From: an uncultured Lysobacteraceae bacterium
Lineage (GTDB): Bacteria > Pseudomonadota > Gammaproteobacteria > Xanthomonadales > Xanthomonadaceae
Assembly: GCA_946480825.1 (NCBI GenBank)
Contig: CAMLLG010000041.1
Location: 1 to 35,707, forward strand
DNA length: 35,707 nt
Direction of reading: 5' to 3'
This document shows, one piece after another, positions 7,329 to 14,852 of the stretch. A program made the position numbers and the translations under genes. The notes beneath the pieces are model-generated. The model did not search any database, was not told where the DNA came from, and saw nothing but the letters and a program-made list of their open reading frames with translations. The first letter of the stretch is position 1; every line of letters starts with the position of its first letter.

Positions 7329-7362
7329 TGGTGGGATTCGCCGCGCTCGCCGCCACCCTGGG
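7329..7362 (-). repeat. REP family A, diverged copy downstream of the RAYT remnant
   Basis: GGTGGGATTCGCCGCGCTCG followed by CCGCCACCCTGGG matches the inverted REP form with several changes. With the half-copy at 6701 it brackets the transposase, the usual arrangement for a RAYT gene. Confidence 0.65.
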
Positions 7363-7498
7363 GGTGCGGAGGCCGTCCGCATGCTTCGGGCATGGATTGA
7401 TCGCATCCGCGTCGCGGGTTACAACGTTCCGTTGCGGCGGACACGGGCGCGACGCGGCCCGGTCCCGATCCCGCATCCCGACAAGGACAGGAGCAGAC

Positions 7499-8260
7499 AT
7501 GATCCATCGCAAGACAAGTGCGTTCGCGTTCGCGCTGCTGGCATGCGCGACCGCGCAGGCGCAGTCGGTGCCCGATGTGGGCGAACGCGGGGCGTTGAGC
7601 ACGGTGCAGGCCACCGCCTGCGTGCCGGCATCCCCGGTCAACGATCGCTACAACCATTGCGGCTGGGGCGTGTGGCGGTTGGAAACCCAGCGCACGGCGG
7701 TGATCGCCACGCTGGCGGAGCCGGCGAGCTATCTGATCTGCCGCGAGATGGTGGATCCCGCCGAACCCGGCGGCTATCCCATCAGCGTCGAGGCCGACGG
7801 CGTGGTGGTCTCCACCGGGACGCCCGCGGCGGCGGCCGGACATGCGCCGGGCGGCTGCTTCGTGGTTTCGGGCAAGAAGATCGTGCTCAACGGCCCGGGC
7901 AAGCCGCTGAAGCCGGTCAATGGCTACTACATCCGCCTCGGCGCGCTGCCCTGGTCGAACGCGGTGTCGTGGCAGGCGCGGAAGCTGGCGGCGGCCACGG
8001 CGGATCGCACGCTGCTGGCGCGTTTTCCGCAGCAACGTCTGCTGCGCGTGTGTTTCGGCAGCTACAACGTGCTCGGCAATCCGCCGCCGTACCTGCGCGA
8101 CTACCGTCTGTGGGCCGACAGCGGACACGTCGTCGCGCGCGGTTCGGAAGCGGCGGTGTTCAACTTCGGCAGTTGCACCGATGTCTCCGCGTCGCTGCTG
8201 GCGGTGGAGCCGCAGTGGGCCGGGGGTATCGATGTCGCTCAGGGGCGGCTGGTGTTCTGA
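7499..8260 (+). CDS. Secreted protein of unknown function
   Basis: A 253-residue exported protein. AGGAG at 7489-7493 sets the ATG at 7499. Seen: a signal peptide (MIHRKTSAFAFALLACATAQAQ) and a mature domain with at least five cysteines (TACVPAS, NHCGWG, LICREM, GGCFVV, RVCFGS, GSCTD). These are well spaced for disulphides. The C-terminal half is rich in aromatic and small residues (NGYYIRLGALPWSN, FGSYNVLG). No catalytic motif is visible and I do not recognise the family. It follows the RAYT remnant and is monocistronic as far as can be seen. Confidence 0.75.
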   Translation: MIHRKTSAFAFALLACATAQAQSVPDVGERGALSTVQATACVPASPVNDRYNHCGWGVWRLETQRTAVIATLAEPASYLICREMVDPAEPGGYPISVEADGVVVSTGTPAAAAGHAPGGCFVVSGKKIVLNGPGKPLKPVNGYYIRLGALPWSNAVSWQARKLAAATADRTLLARFPQQRLLRVCFGSYNVLGNPPPYLRDYRLWADSGHVVARGSEAAVFNFGSCTDVSASLLAVEPQWAGGIDVAQGRLVF

Positions 8261-8403
8261 AGCGGCGCAGGCGTGCCTGACTTAGCGATCGTCGTTCGCC
8301 GATCGCGGGAGAACGGTATGAGACACGTGCTGCGAATTTTCGGTCCGCCCTGCGACGTCGACGGCAGCGGAATTCGAGCGGAACCCGAACAGGAGGATGC
8401 GAT

Positions 8404-9063
8404 ATGGTGCGACGATCCCTGCAGCCCGTCCTTGCGCAGACCTTGCTGCTGCACGAAGAACTGTCGGCGCTTTGGGATGACCTGCCCGCCCCGGAATCCC
8501 GGAGGTCGCTTCTCGTTGCGGGGTTCTGCGAGATCGTGCGCCAACATGCGACGAGTCAGGTGATTCTCGCGGACGCCGAGTTCGACGTGACCGCGACGAC
8601 GCTGGTCAGACCCGCCTTCGAAGCGCTGGTCCGTGCGATCTGGTGCATGGGTGGCGCCGGCGACGATTGGATCGGCGAATTCCTGAGCCCGAATCCGGAT
8701 GCGCTGGCCTCGGATGCCGAAACGGTGATGGGCCCCTCGGTGCAAAAAATGCTCGAGGAGATTCGGACGCACCATCCCGAACACATTCACCGGTCGCTCT
8801 TCGATATGAAGCGACACACCTGGCGTGCGATGCACTCGTATGTGCACGGCGGCATCCGCCCATTCATGCAGGGGCTTGTCGGATTTCAGGAGCATGAAGT
8901 CGCAGGCGTCGTGATCAACGCCAACGGGATGTTGCTGTGGGCAACGAATCTGTTGCGCATGTCGCGAGGCGTAACCTCGCCGCAGTTGCCCGGTCTGCAG
9001 AGGAAATACGCCGCATGTCTACCTCCGGCGAACAACGACACGGGAAAGAGTGCGAATCCGTAG
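8404..9063 (+). CDS. DUF6988-like helical protein
   Basis: A 219-residue cytoplasmic protein with no signal peptide. A strong Shine-Dalgarno (AGGAGG, 8391-8396) fixes the start. Seen: a helical N-terminal half followed by TTLVRPAFEALVRAIWCMGG, which resembles the LVRP-FEA-VR-LW core of proteins labelled DUF6988 in Xanthomonadaceae. A later segment reads HSYVHGG. Conserved R, H and HGG positions could suggest a HEPN-like helical fold, but I see no R-x4-H nuclease motif, so I do not claim that activity. It converges with the dioxygenase gene, leaving 16 bp between the stops. Confidence 0.7.
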   Translation: MVRRSLQPVLAQTLLLHEELSALWDDLPAPESRRSLLVAGFCEIVRQHATSQVILADAEFDVTATTLVRPAFEALVRAIWCMGGAGDDWIGEFLSPNPDALASDAETVMGPSVQKMLEEIRTHHPEHIHRSLFDMKRHTWRAMHSYVHGGIRPFMQGLVGFQEHEVAGVVINANGMLLWATNLLRMSRGVTSPQLPGLQRKYAACLPPANNDTGKSANP

Positions 9064-9079
9064 CCGGGTGGAGCCCGTT

Positions 9080-9748
9080 TCACGGATCGAACCGTTCGCT
9101 CGTGTCCATGCGGACGTTGCGCAGATGCGCGGTGGCGAGATGCGAGGGATAACGGTGTTCGGCGAAATAACCGATCAGCAGCGAGCGGCGGCGCGCGCCG
9201 GTCGGGTTGAGGCTGCCGGCATGCAGCAGGTCGGCATCGAACACGAGAATGTCGCCCGCGCGGCCGGCGAGTTGCACGGAACGCGATTCGTCGGCGAGAT
9301 CGACCGGCGGCGCGCCGGCGGCGGGGCGATGCGTACCCGGGACGAGACGCGTCGCGCCGTTGTCGGGCCCGTAGTCGTCGAGAAAGGCCAGCGCGTTCAC
9401 GGTATCGCCGGGCCGTTCCGCCGAGAAGTCGCGGTGCAGACCCTGCTGGCCGCCGCCCGCCAGCGGTTCGCGGCCTTCGACCTGGGCGAGAAAGAAGCGT
9501 TCGCCGATCAGCGCGCCGACCGCGGCCAGCAACGTCGGCAAACGACAGACCGCCTGCACGTTCGGATCGAGATCCAGCTGCGCATGGCGCCAGTCCGCGC
9601 CGCGGGGCACGGGCCAGCGATCGGACGGCACCACGCCCGCGTCGAAGCCGTCGCGAAGCGCGTCCAGCCATTCGGCCGGGATCGCGCCGCGCAGCAGGGC
9701 GTAACCGTCGCGATGGAGTTGCGGGTGGTCGATCATGATCGCGTCCAT
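9080..9748 (-). CDS. Phytanoyl-CoA dioxygenase (PhyH)-family protein
   Basis: A 222-residue protein of the Fe(II)/2-oxoglutarate-dependent PhyH family, which hydroxylates small molecules using oxygen and 2-oxoglutarate. Seen: the iron-binding triad as HRD at residues 105-107 (H105, D107) and H176 in LLHAGS, with RRRS at 186-189 supplying the arginine for 2-oxoglutarate. The N-terminal DGYALLRGAIP and the segment LDDYGPDNGATRLVPGTH are also typical of the family. Length is a little short of the usual 250-290. No strong Shine-Dalgarno precedes the ATG at 9748; an ATG at 9736 is an alternative. Substrate unknown. It is divergent from the DUF4920 gene. Confidence 0.88.
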   Translation of the reverse strand: MDAIMIDHPQLHRDGYALLRGAIPAEWLDALRDGFDAGVVPSDRWPVPRGADWRHAQLDLDPNVQAVCRLPTLLAAVGALIGERFFLAQVEGREPLAGGGQQGLHRDFSAERPGDTVNALAFLDDYGPDNGATRLVPGTHRPAAGAPPVDLADESRSVQLAGRAGDILVFDADLLHAGSLNPTGARRRSLLIGYFAEHRYPSHLATAHLRNVRMDTSERFDP

Positions 9749-9838
9749 GGTGGCGTCGTCGATGGCGTCGTCGTCGGTGGCGTTCGCGGATGTGTTTTAC
9801 CGGGTCTTCGCCGCCAAAGACAGCGTCGGGCATGCGAT

Positions 9839-9863
9839 CGCGCTTCTCCGTGCGAGAAGCGCG
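9839..9863. promoter_or_regulatory. Perfect inverted repeat in divergent intergenic region
   Basis: CGCGCTTCTC / GAGAAGCGCG, 10-bp arms with a 5-nt centre, between the divergent PhyH and DUF4920 genes. No T-run follows on either strand, so an operator or an RNA hairpin is more likely than a terminator. Confidence 0.4.
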
Positions 9864-9948
9864 GAGAATTCCCTCCGGCCCGGGCGCCGGTTCGCTTTCG
9901 GCGGCGGTCGCGGTATCGTGCCGCATCGATGCCCACCGGAGCCGCCGC

Positions 9949-10371
9949 ATGCGTTCGTTCGTCGTGATCGCCCTGTTGACCTTCGCCGCGGCCGTGCAGG
10001 CCGGAGACAAGCCCTACGGCAAGCCGCTGCCGGAAGGCGTGTCCACGCCGGTCTCGCAGGCGGTCGACGCCTTCGATGCGCATGCCGGCAAGCCCGCGCG
10101 TTTCAGCGGCCGCATCGCCCAGGTCTGCCAGACCAAAGGCTGCTGGATGGTGCTGGAGGACAACGGCCGGACCGCGCGGGTGATGTTCGGGGACCACGCC
10201 TTCCAGATTCCGAAGGACAGCACGGGCCCCGCCGAGGTCCACGGCGTGCTGTCGCGCAGGCAGCTCACGCCGGAACAGGTCAAGCATCTCGAAGAAGACA
10301 GCAAGGGTCTGCCGGTCTCGCCGGTGGAGTACCGCATCCTCGCCGACGGCCTCGTGCTGCAGGCGCCGTGA
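9949..10371 (+). CDS. Exported DUF4920-family protein
   Basis: A 140-residue exported protein. I chose the ATG at 9949 because a signal peptide (MRSFVVIALLTFAAAVQAG) begins there. Seen: YGKPLPEGV near the mature N-terminus, then FSGRIAQVCQTKGCWMVLED, with ARVMFGDHAF and GPAEVHGVLS. This is the OB-fold-like core of DUF4920 with its conserved CxxKGCW pair of cysteines, which may bind a metal or be redox-active (not established). The length fits the family. Its stop codon overlaps a GTG (GTGA at 10368-10371) in frame with the next gene, so the two may be translationally coupled. Confidence 0.85.
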   Translation: MRSFVVIALLTFAAAVQAGDKPYGKPLPEGVSTPVSQAVDAFDAHAGKPARFSGRIAQVCQTKGCWMVLEDNGRTARVMFGDHAFQIPKDSTGPAEVHGVLSRRQLTPEQVKHLEEDSKGLPVSPVEYRILADGLVLQAP

Positions 10372-10457
10372 GCGGCGGCGCACCCGTTCGCTCGTCATCG
10401 GGCTTCCGGGCGCGTGTCGCCCGTCTTTCCGGGGTCGACGCGAGGGTTTCCGATGCG

Positions 10458-11267
10458 GTGACGCGCACGATGGCCGTGCTGCTGGGGTCCGCGCTGCTCG
10501 CGCTCGCGATCCACGCGCCCATGGCGCGAGCCGAATCGATGACTGCGGTCGACGCGAAGTCGACGCAACCGGCCAATGCGAAAAGTCTGGTTCGTTCGCC
10601 CGTCGGTGCGCCCGGCGGCACGACGCGGGTGGTGCGGGTCGGCGACAAGTCGCTGATCGTCCCGCTGCCCGAGGGCTACGTGGCCATGGAGGATCTCGAT
10701 CCGCAGGTGCGCGGTCTGTTCGAGGATACGAAGCCGGCGGGCATGTTGTTGCTGGACGTGCTGCTGCACGTCGAAGACCTGAATCTCGCACCCTCCGAAT
10801 ACGGTCGCCATGTGTCGATCGAGTTCTATACGAAGCGGGGGATGGAGAACGTCGAACTCGACGCGAAATCGTGGGCGCAGGCCAAGCCCGTCATCGCGGG
10901 GACGCTGCGCCGCATCGATCTGTCGTCGAAACTCGCGGACCGGGACGACCGCATCAACGACGCGTTCGCCGCCCGTTTCGGCGATGGCGTCCGCTTCGAA
11001 CAGGGCAAGCCCGGCGAGCAGGTCGTCTACCGCGAAGACGAGCGGACGATCCGCATGTATCTGGTGCTGCCGATGCAGCAGACGCTGGACGGCGAAACCC
11101 ATCAGGTCGAGGAAGTCCGCCTGGTGGCGCTGACCCGCATGCGCAGCCGGATGGTCGGCGTCGGCGCTTCGCTGGAGTTTCCGGCCGGCAAGGTGGATAT
11201 CGGCGAAGCGGTGAAGCAACTGGACGCCTTCGTCGACGCGCTCCTGAAGCTCAATCCGGCGACGTGA
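10458..11267 (+). CDS. Exported protein, paralogue family P, member 2
   Basis: About 269 residues, exported. The start is uncertain. The GTG at 10458 gives a signal peptide with a basic start (VTRT, then MAVLLGSALLALAIHAPMA) and has GAGGG 11 nt upstream. An ATG at 10470 and a GTG at 10368, overlapping the previous stop, are alternatives. The mature protein matches the gene at 17458-18240 along its whole length: PxPEGYV, LDPQVRGLFED, L.LDVLLHVEDL, PSEYGRH, the signature GKPGEQVVYRED, IRMYLVLP and a SLEFPAGKVDI segment before the last helix. The function is unknown. Conservation of the long signature suggests a binding or structural role in the periplasm. Confidence 0.8.
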   Translation: MTRTMAVLLGSALLALAIHAPMARAESMTAVDAKSTQPANAKSLVRSPVGAPGGTTRVVRVGDKSLIVPLPEGYVAMEDLDPQVRGLFEDTKPAGMLLLDVLLHVEDLNLAPSEYGRHVSIEFYTKRGMENVELDAKSWAQAKPVIAGTLRRIDLSSKLADRDDRINDAFAARFGDGVRFEQGKPGEQVVYREDERTIRMYLVLPMQQTLDGETHQVEEVRLVALTRMRSRMVGVGASLEFPAGKVDIGEAVKQLDAFVDALLKLNPAT

Positions 11268-11332
11268 GACGGGCGGATGCGCGCTCCGGAAATACGATTC
11301 TGAAAACGCAATACGGAAAACAGGGGAATCTC

Positions 11333-12574
11333 GTGTCGAAATCGTTCGAACAGACTGGAATCGCGATGCGTGCCGACGTCCGGCGCATCCGCGCGTGGGC
11401 ATGGCTGGTGTCGCTGGTCATGGGGGTCTTTGCCGTGGCCGCGTTCGCGCAGTCGCCGCAGAAGGCGCGGGTGATGGTGGCGACCAAAGACACCACCCAG
11501 CCGCTGCAGGTGTTCTTCCTGACCAAGGGTGCGATGGCGCGCGGCATGTTCCTGCCGTTCGGCAGTATCGGCAACGCCATCGCCTACGATGCCCGCAACG
11601 ACGATTACAACAAGGCGATCGGTGCGTTCGATCGGCGTCCGACCCTCGTCGCCGCGATCCGCAAGGCGTTCGAAGGCAAATATCCGGTGTTCGAGATCGT
11701 CGACGACGGCGCGACCTATCGCGACGACGACGAGCGCAAGGCGATCGTCGCGCGCGCGAAGACGCAGGGCATCGGCTATGTGCTGCTCGTCGACGATCAG
11801 TTCGCCGGCATCACCTCCAGCGGATTCGCGTCCGACACCCACGACGTGTCCGCCGCCAACGCGGTGCGCTACCAACTGTACGAGACCGCGAAGGGCGAAC
11901 GCCTGGCGAAGGACAAGATGGTGGCGAACAGCCTGACCCGCATTCCGCTGGAGCGGGCGCTCACCGACCGGGCCTTTCTCGAAGCCCACATGCCTGCGGT
12001 GCACGAAGCGCTGGCCAAGCTGCTCGTCGGCGGCCTGATGCGGACCGACAATCTGCACCGGATGGCGGCGAGCGTCGGCCAGGGCGAACAGGTGCCCGCG
12101 CTGAGCGCGGTGCTCAAGCGCTACGAGAAGCCGGTGCGCATCACGATGACCGCCCCGGAGGGTTGGCGCACCCTGAAGTTCAACGTCCGTTACGCGATGC
12201 TGACGGAACCCAAGGACGAGCGCCGCTTCAAGATGGGCGTGCGCACCGATGTCGACGTGCTGGTCCAGGAACTGGGCCAGGATGTCGATACGATCGAGCA
12301 GTATCAGCAGATCGCGTTCGCGCGCCTCGCGGAAGCCGGTTACGACACGTCGACGGTGCAGGAGCGCACCGATCTGCACAAGGACGGCTATACCGCGATC
12401 TCGATCAAGAACCCGGCGACGGGCGGTGGCCAGATCATCCTGTTCAGGAAGATCGACGACATCTACGTGGCGGTGATCACGGTCGTGGTGACCGAGAATC
12501 TCGACGGCATCGTCGCGTCGAATCTGGCGCAGATCCAGGCCGCGATCGATGGCGTGAAGGTGGCGATCGACTGA
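11333..12574 (+). CDS. Exported protein of unknown function with a possible DcrB/DUF1795-like C-terminal domain
   Basis: 413 residues. The GTG at 11333 follows AGGGGA at a good distance; an ATG at 11366 is the alternative. Seen: a signal peptide (RAWAWLVSLVMGVFAVAAFAQ). Next comes an N-terminal domain of about 230 residues with LQVFFLTKGAMARGMFLPFG and an alternating alpha/beta pattern (YVLLVDDQFAGI). The last 150 residues run from APEGWRTLKFNVRY to the end. The pattern P-x-GW, a central polar strand and a last helix (LDGIVASNLAQIQAAID) resembles the DcrB/PsbP-like DUF1795 fold. That match is tentative. It lies downstream of member 2 of family P on the same strand and could be co-transcribed. 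Confidence 0.75.
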   Translation: MSKSFEQTGIAMRADVRRIRAWAWLVSLVMGVFAVAAFAQSPQKARVMVATKDTTQPLQVFFLTKGAMARGMFLPFGSIGNAIAYDARNDDYNKAIGAFDRRPTLVAAIRKAFEGKYPVFEIVDDGATYRDDDERKAIVARAKTQGIGYVLLVDDQFAGITSSGFASDTHDVSAANAVRYQLYETAKGERLAKDKMVANSLTRIPLERALTDRAFLEAHMPAVHEALAKLLVGGLMRTDNLHRMAASVGQGEQVPALSAVLKRYEKPVRITMTAPEGWRTLKFNVRYAMLTEPKDERRFKMGVRTDVDVLVQELGQDVDTIEQYQQIAFARLAEAGYDTSTVQERTDLHKDGYTAISIKNPATGGGQIILFRKIDDIYVAVITVVVTENLDGIVASNLAQIQAAIDGVKVAID

Positions 12575-12861
12575 CGCGGATGCGGTTGCGGCGAGGCCCG
12601 GGTCGGCGTCGCCGTTCCGGTCGCCTGTCGCCGCTTCGTCGCGCAGCGATGCGACCCTGCGCGGGGCGCGACGGCGTGCGCATCGTCGGGCGTAAACGGC
12701 GATGCGCGAATGTCCATGGATGCGAAACCGGTCGATGCGCCGGGCGTGTTCGCGCGATGGTGCGCGACATCCCGCGCGACCATCGTCCGCTGCGCAGAAA
12801 GATGGCATCAACGTTGCGGTGATGTTGCACTGCGACATTCCTCGTCCGGTCCGCGGTCGTG

Positions 12862-12890
12862 TTGACCGTCGCCGGACAACACGCTAGCGT
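12862..12890 (+). promoter_or_regulatory. Candidate sigma-70 promoter for the SGNH hydrolase gene
   Basis: TTGACC (12862-12867), a 17-bp spacer, then TAGCGT (12885-12890). The -35 box is good and the -10 box is poor, as often in high-GC genomes. It lies about 110 bp upstream of the start. Confidence 0.35.
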
Positions 12891-12951
12891 ACGGCGCGGC
12901 AAGGAACGGCCCCACACGGTCCGAATGCCCCCAGGTTGTCGCTCTCCCTGA

Positions 12952-12969
12952 CGGAAACCACGGTTTCCG
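12952..12969. promoter_or_regulatory. Perfect 18-bp palindrome upstream of the SGNH hydrolase
   Basis: CGGAAACC-AC-GGTTTCCG, ending 32 bp before the ATG at 13002 and downstream of the candidate promoter. It could be an operator or a 5'-leader hairpin. Confidence 0.45.
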
Positions 12970-13001
12970 CCGGCACCTATCTCTTTACAAGGATGCAGGT
13001 C

Positions 13002-14090
13002 ATGACCCATCGATTTGGCAAGAATGCGCGCGTGTTGTTTTCGGCCCTGGCCCTGCTTGCCGTCGGCTCGCCGGCCATGGCGAACACGCTGAACCAGAAC
13101 GTTTCCTGGACCATCGATCGCGCCGGCACCACCGCGAAGTACCGCATCGTCGCCTACGGCGATTCGATCTACGCCGGCTACAACGGTTCCATTTCCAACG
13201 CCGCGAAGTATTCGGCGCCCACGGTCGACGCCGAGTACCTGGCGGCGCTGTGGAACGCGGACATCGAAAGCGTGCGCCGCGCCAAGTCCGGCGCGATCGC
13301 GTCGGATGTGTATCAGAACAAGATCGTGGCCGAGCGTTCGTACATGCAGGCCGCATCGACCCGCGTGGTCACCTTCGAAATGTGCGGCAACGACGGCCTG
13401 CAGGCGCGCACCAGCTTCAAGGGCCAGACCGGCACCTGCAACTACAACGTGCTGAGCACGGCGGTGAACAACTGCAAGGCCAACGTGGCGGCCGCGATGG
13501 ACTACATCAACGCCAACGCCTACTCCGGCGTGAAGCTGAAGGTCATCGCGAACCTGTACTACCCCGGCTACAACGCCGACAACGTGCAGAGCTCGTGCAA
13601 CGACCCGGTGACCGGCGCCAAGGTCAATCTGCGCGACAAGTTCCTGCCGGCCATCACCCAGATGAACTACTGGATGTGCGAATACGCCCGCCAGAAGGGC
13701 TTCAAGTGCGTGGACAGTTTCGCCGAGTACATGGGCGCCGACTACGACAGCAACGGCGATGGCCAGGTCGATTCGAACGCGCTGAAGTACGTGCCGGGCG
13801 AGAGCGAATCCAGCTACGTGACCCGCATCACCTCGACCCTGAAGTCGACGCTGCGCGACGCGAACACGCACTTCGTGTCCTCGTCCAGCAGCTACGACTA
13901 CATCCAGTCGGACGACGTGCATCCGACCTACACCGGCGGCACCGTGTCCGCGGGTCTGTGGGGCGGCACCACCGGCACCGGTGCGGCGCGCTACAGCGCG
14001 TTCACCAACGGCCGCAGCCCGATCTGGAACCTGTACGGCCACGAGCGCATGGGCTGGTCGCTGTCGACCCACAGCCCGGCGGCGCCCTGA
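13002..14090 (+). CDS. Secreted SGNH/GDSL-family hydrolase with a calcium-binding-type loop
   Basis: 362 residues, exported (signal peptide with HRFGKNAR then VLFSALALLAVG, cleavage after AMA). SGNH hydrolases are serine esterases or carbohydrate deacetylases. Seen: block I AYGDSIYAG with the nucleophile S55, block III MCGNDG with G129/N130, and block V SDDVHP with D304 and H307. Block II may be the glycine in KSGA. The sequence DSNGDGQVD at 249-257 is a DxNxDGxxD calcium loop, as in dockerins. Cysteines in CNYN, NNCKA, SSCND, MCEY and KCVD suggest disulphides. The start at 13002 is preferred because AAGGA lies 8 nt upstream; 12993 is possible. The product is likely an extracellular polysaccharide- or ester-cleaving enzyme. 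Confidence 0.88.
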   Translation: MTHRFGKNARVLFSALALLAVGSPAMANTLNQNVSWTIDRAGTTAKYRIVAYGDSIYAGYNGSISNAAKYSAPTVDAEYLAALWNADIESVRRAKSGAIASDVYQNKIVAERSYMQAASTRVVTFEMCGNDGLQARTSFKGQTGTCNYNVLSTAVNNCKANVAAAMDYINANAYSGVKLKVIANLYYPGYNADNVQSSCNDPVTGAKVNLRDKFLPAITQMNYWMCEYARQKGFKCVDSFAEYMGADYDSNGDGQVDSNALKYVPGESESSYVTRITSTLKSTLRDANTHFVSSSSSYDYIQSDDVHPTYTGGTVSAGLWGGTTGTGAARYSAFTNGRSPIWNLYGHERMGWSLSTHSPAAP

Positions 14091-14172
14091 TCGTCGATTG
14101 ATGATCGTCGTCGCACGCATCGTCGAAGCATGTATCGCCGAAGAGCGCATCGATGGATGATCGCGACCCTGT

Positions 14173-14209
14173 CACTCCCTCGTCGTCCCGCACGGACGCC
14201 GAGGGAGTG
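14173..14209 (+). promoter_or_regulatory. Long hairpin that would bury the ribosome-binding site of the next gene
   Basis: CACTCCCTCG (14173-14182) pairs perfectly with CGAGGGAGTG (14200-14209). After one mismatch, CGTCC/GGACG (14184-14188 and 14194-14198) continues the stem to a 5-nt loop. The 3' arm contains the Shine-Dalgarno GAGGGAG (14201-14207) of the ATG at 14213. No T-run follows. Confidence 0.55.
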
Positions 14210-14212
14210 CGC

Positions 14213-14851
14213 ATGTCGGGGCGTGCCGGCGCAGGCCGCACGGCCCTGCTGTACAAGACGCTCGCGCTGGTGCTGGTCGCCGGCTGCGCGGTCTTTCTCG
14301 TCAAGACGCTGTACCGCGATTCCGCGTCCACGGTCGATGCGGCGGATGCCCGCGTGGCCGACAGGCATGCGGTCGATGCGCCGCCGCAGGCGTCCTACGC
14401 CGCCGCGCGCGGCCGCGACGTGACCGCGCGTCCGGCCGGTCCGGGCGGAGGTCCGGATGGCGGTCCGGGCTCGGACCTGGCCGCGTTCATCCCGCCGGGC
14501 GAAGAACCCACGATGGCGGAAGTCATCGACGAATTGCACAAGGCCGGCATCCACACCGGCCTGGGTGCGTTCAACCCGCCGGGCACCAGTCCGCCGCTGG
14601 TCGGACTGGCGGTGCCCGAGGATTACCCGTTGCCGGAAGGCTATGTCCGCCATTTCCAGGCGACCGACGACGGCCAGCGGATCGAACCGATCCTCATGTA
14701 TTCGCCGGACTTCGAATTCTTCGATGCCGCCGGCCGCCGCATCCCGATTCCCGCGAACCGCGTGGTCCCGCCGAACATGGCGCCGCCCGGGCTGGCGGTC
14801 CGCCTGATCGAGATCCCGCCGCCGTTGCAAACGCCGAGCCCTTCCCGCTGA
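14213..14851 (+). CDS. Small membrane-anchored protein of unknown function
   Basis: 212 residues from the ATG at 14213, which has a strong Shine-Dalgarno (GAGGGAG); an ATG at 14153 lacks one. Seen: a short basic N-terminus (MSGRAGAGR), one membrane segment at about residues 12-31 (LLYKTLALVLVAGCAVFLVK), then an extended glycine/proline-rich stretch (RPAGPGGGPDGGPGSD) and a proline-rich C-terminal half (AFNPPGTSPPLVGLAVPEDY, PPNMAPPG). The topology is probably inside-to-outside, with the bulk in the periplasm. The stop is followed after one base by the start of the Lnt-like gene, so the two are almost certainly co-expressed and may work together. I do not recognise the family. Confidence 0.75.
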   Translation: MSGRAGAGRTALLYKTLALVLVAGCAVFLVKTLYRDSASTVDAADARVADRHAVDAPPQASYAAARGRDVTARPAGPGGGPDGGPGSDLAAFIPPGEEPTMAEVIDELHKAGIHTGLGAFNPPGTSPPLVGLAVPEDYPLPEGYVRHFQATDDGQRIEPILMYSPDFEFFDAAGRRIPIPANRVVPPNMAPPGLAVRLIEIPPPLQTPSPSR

Positions 14852-14852
14852 C

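Larger units (their letters stand above)
12575..13001. other. Non-coding stretch with a candidate promoter and a palindrome
   Basis: A 427-bp gap. Its first 280 bp hold nothing I recognise. The last 150 bp hold a possible promoter and an 18-bp palindrome in front of the SGNH hydrolase gene, listed separately. Confidence 0.5.
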
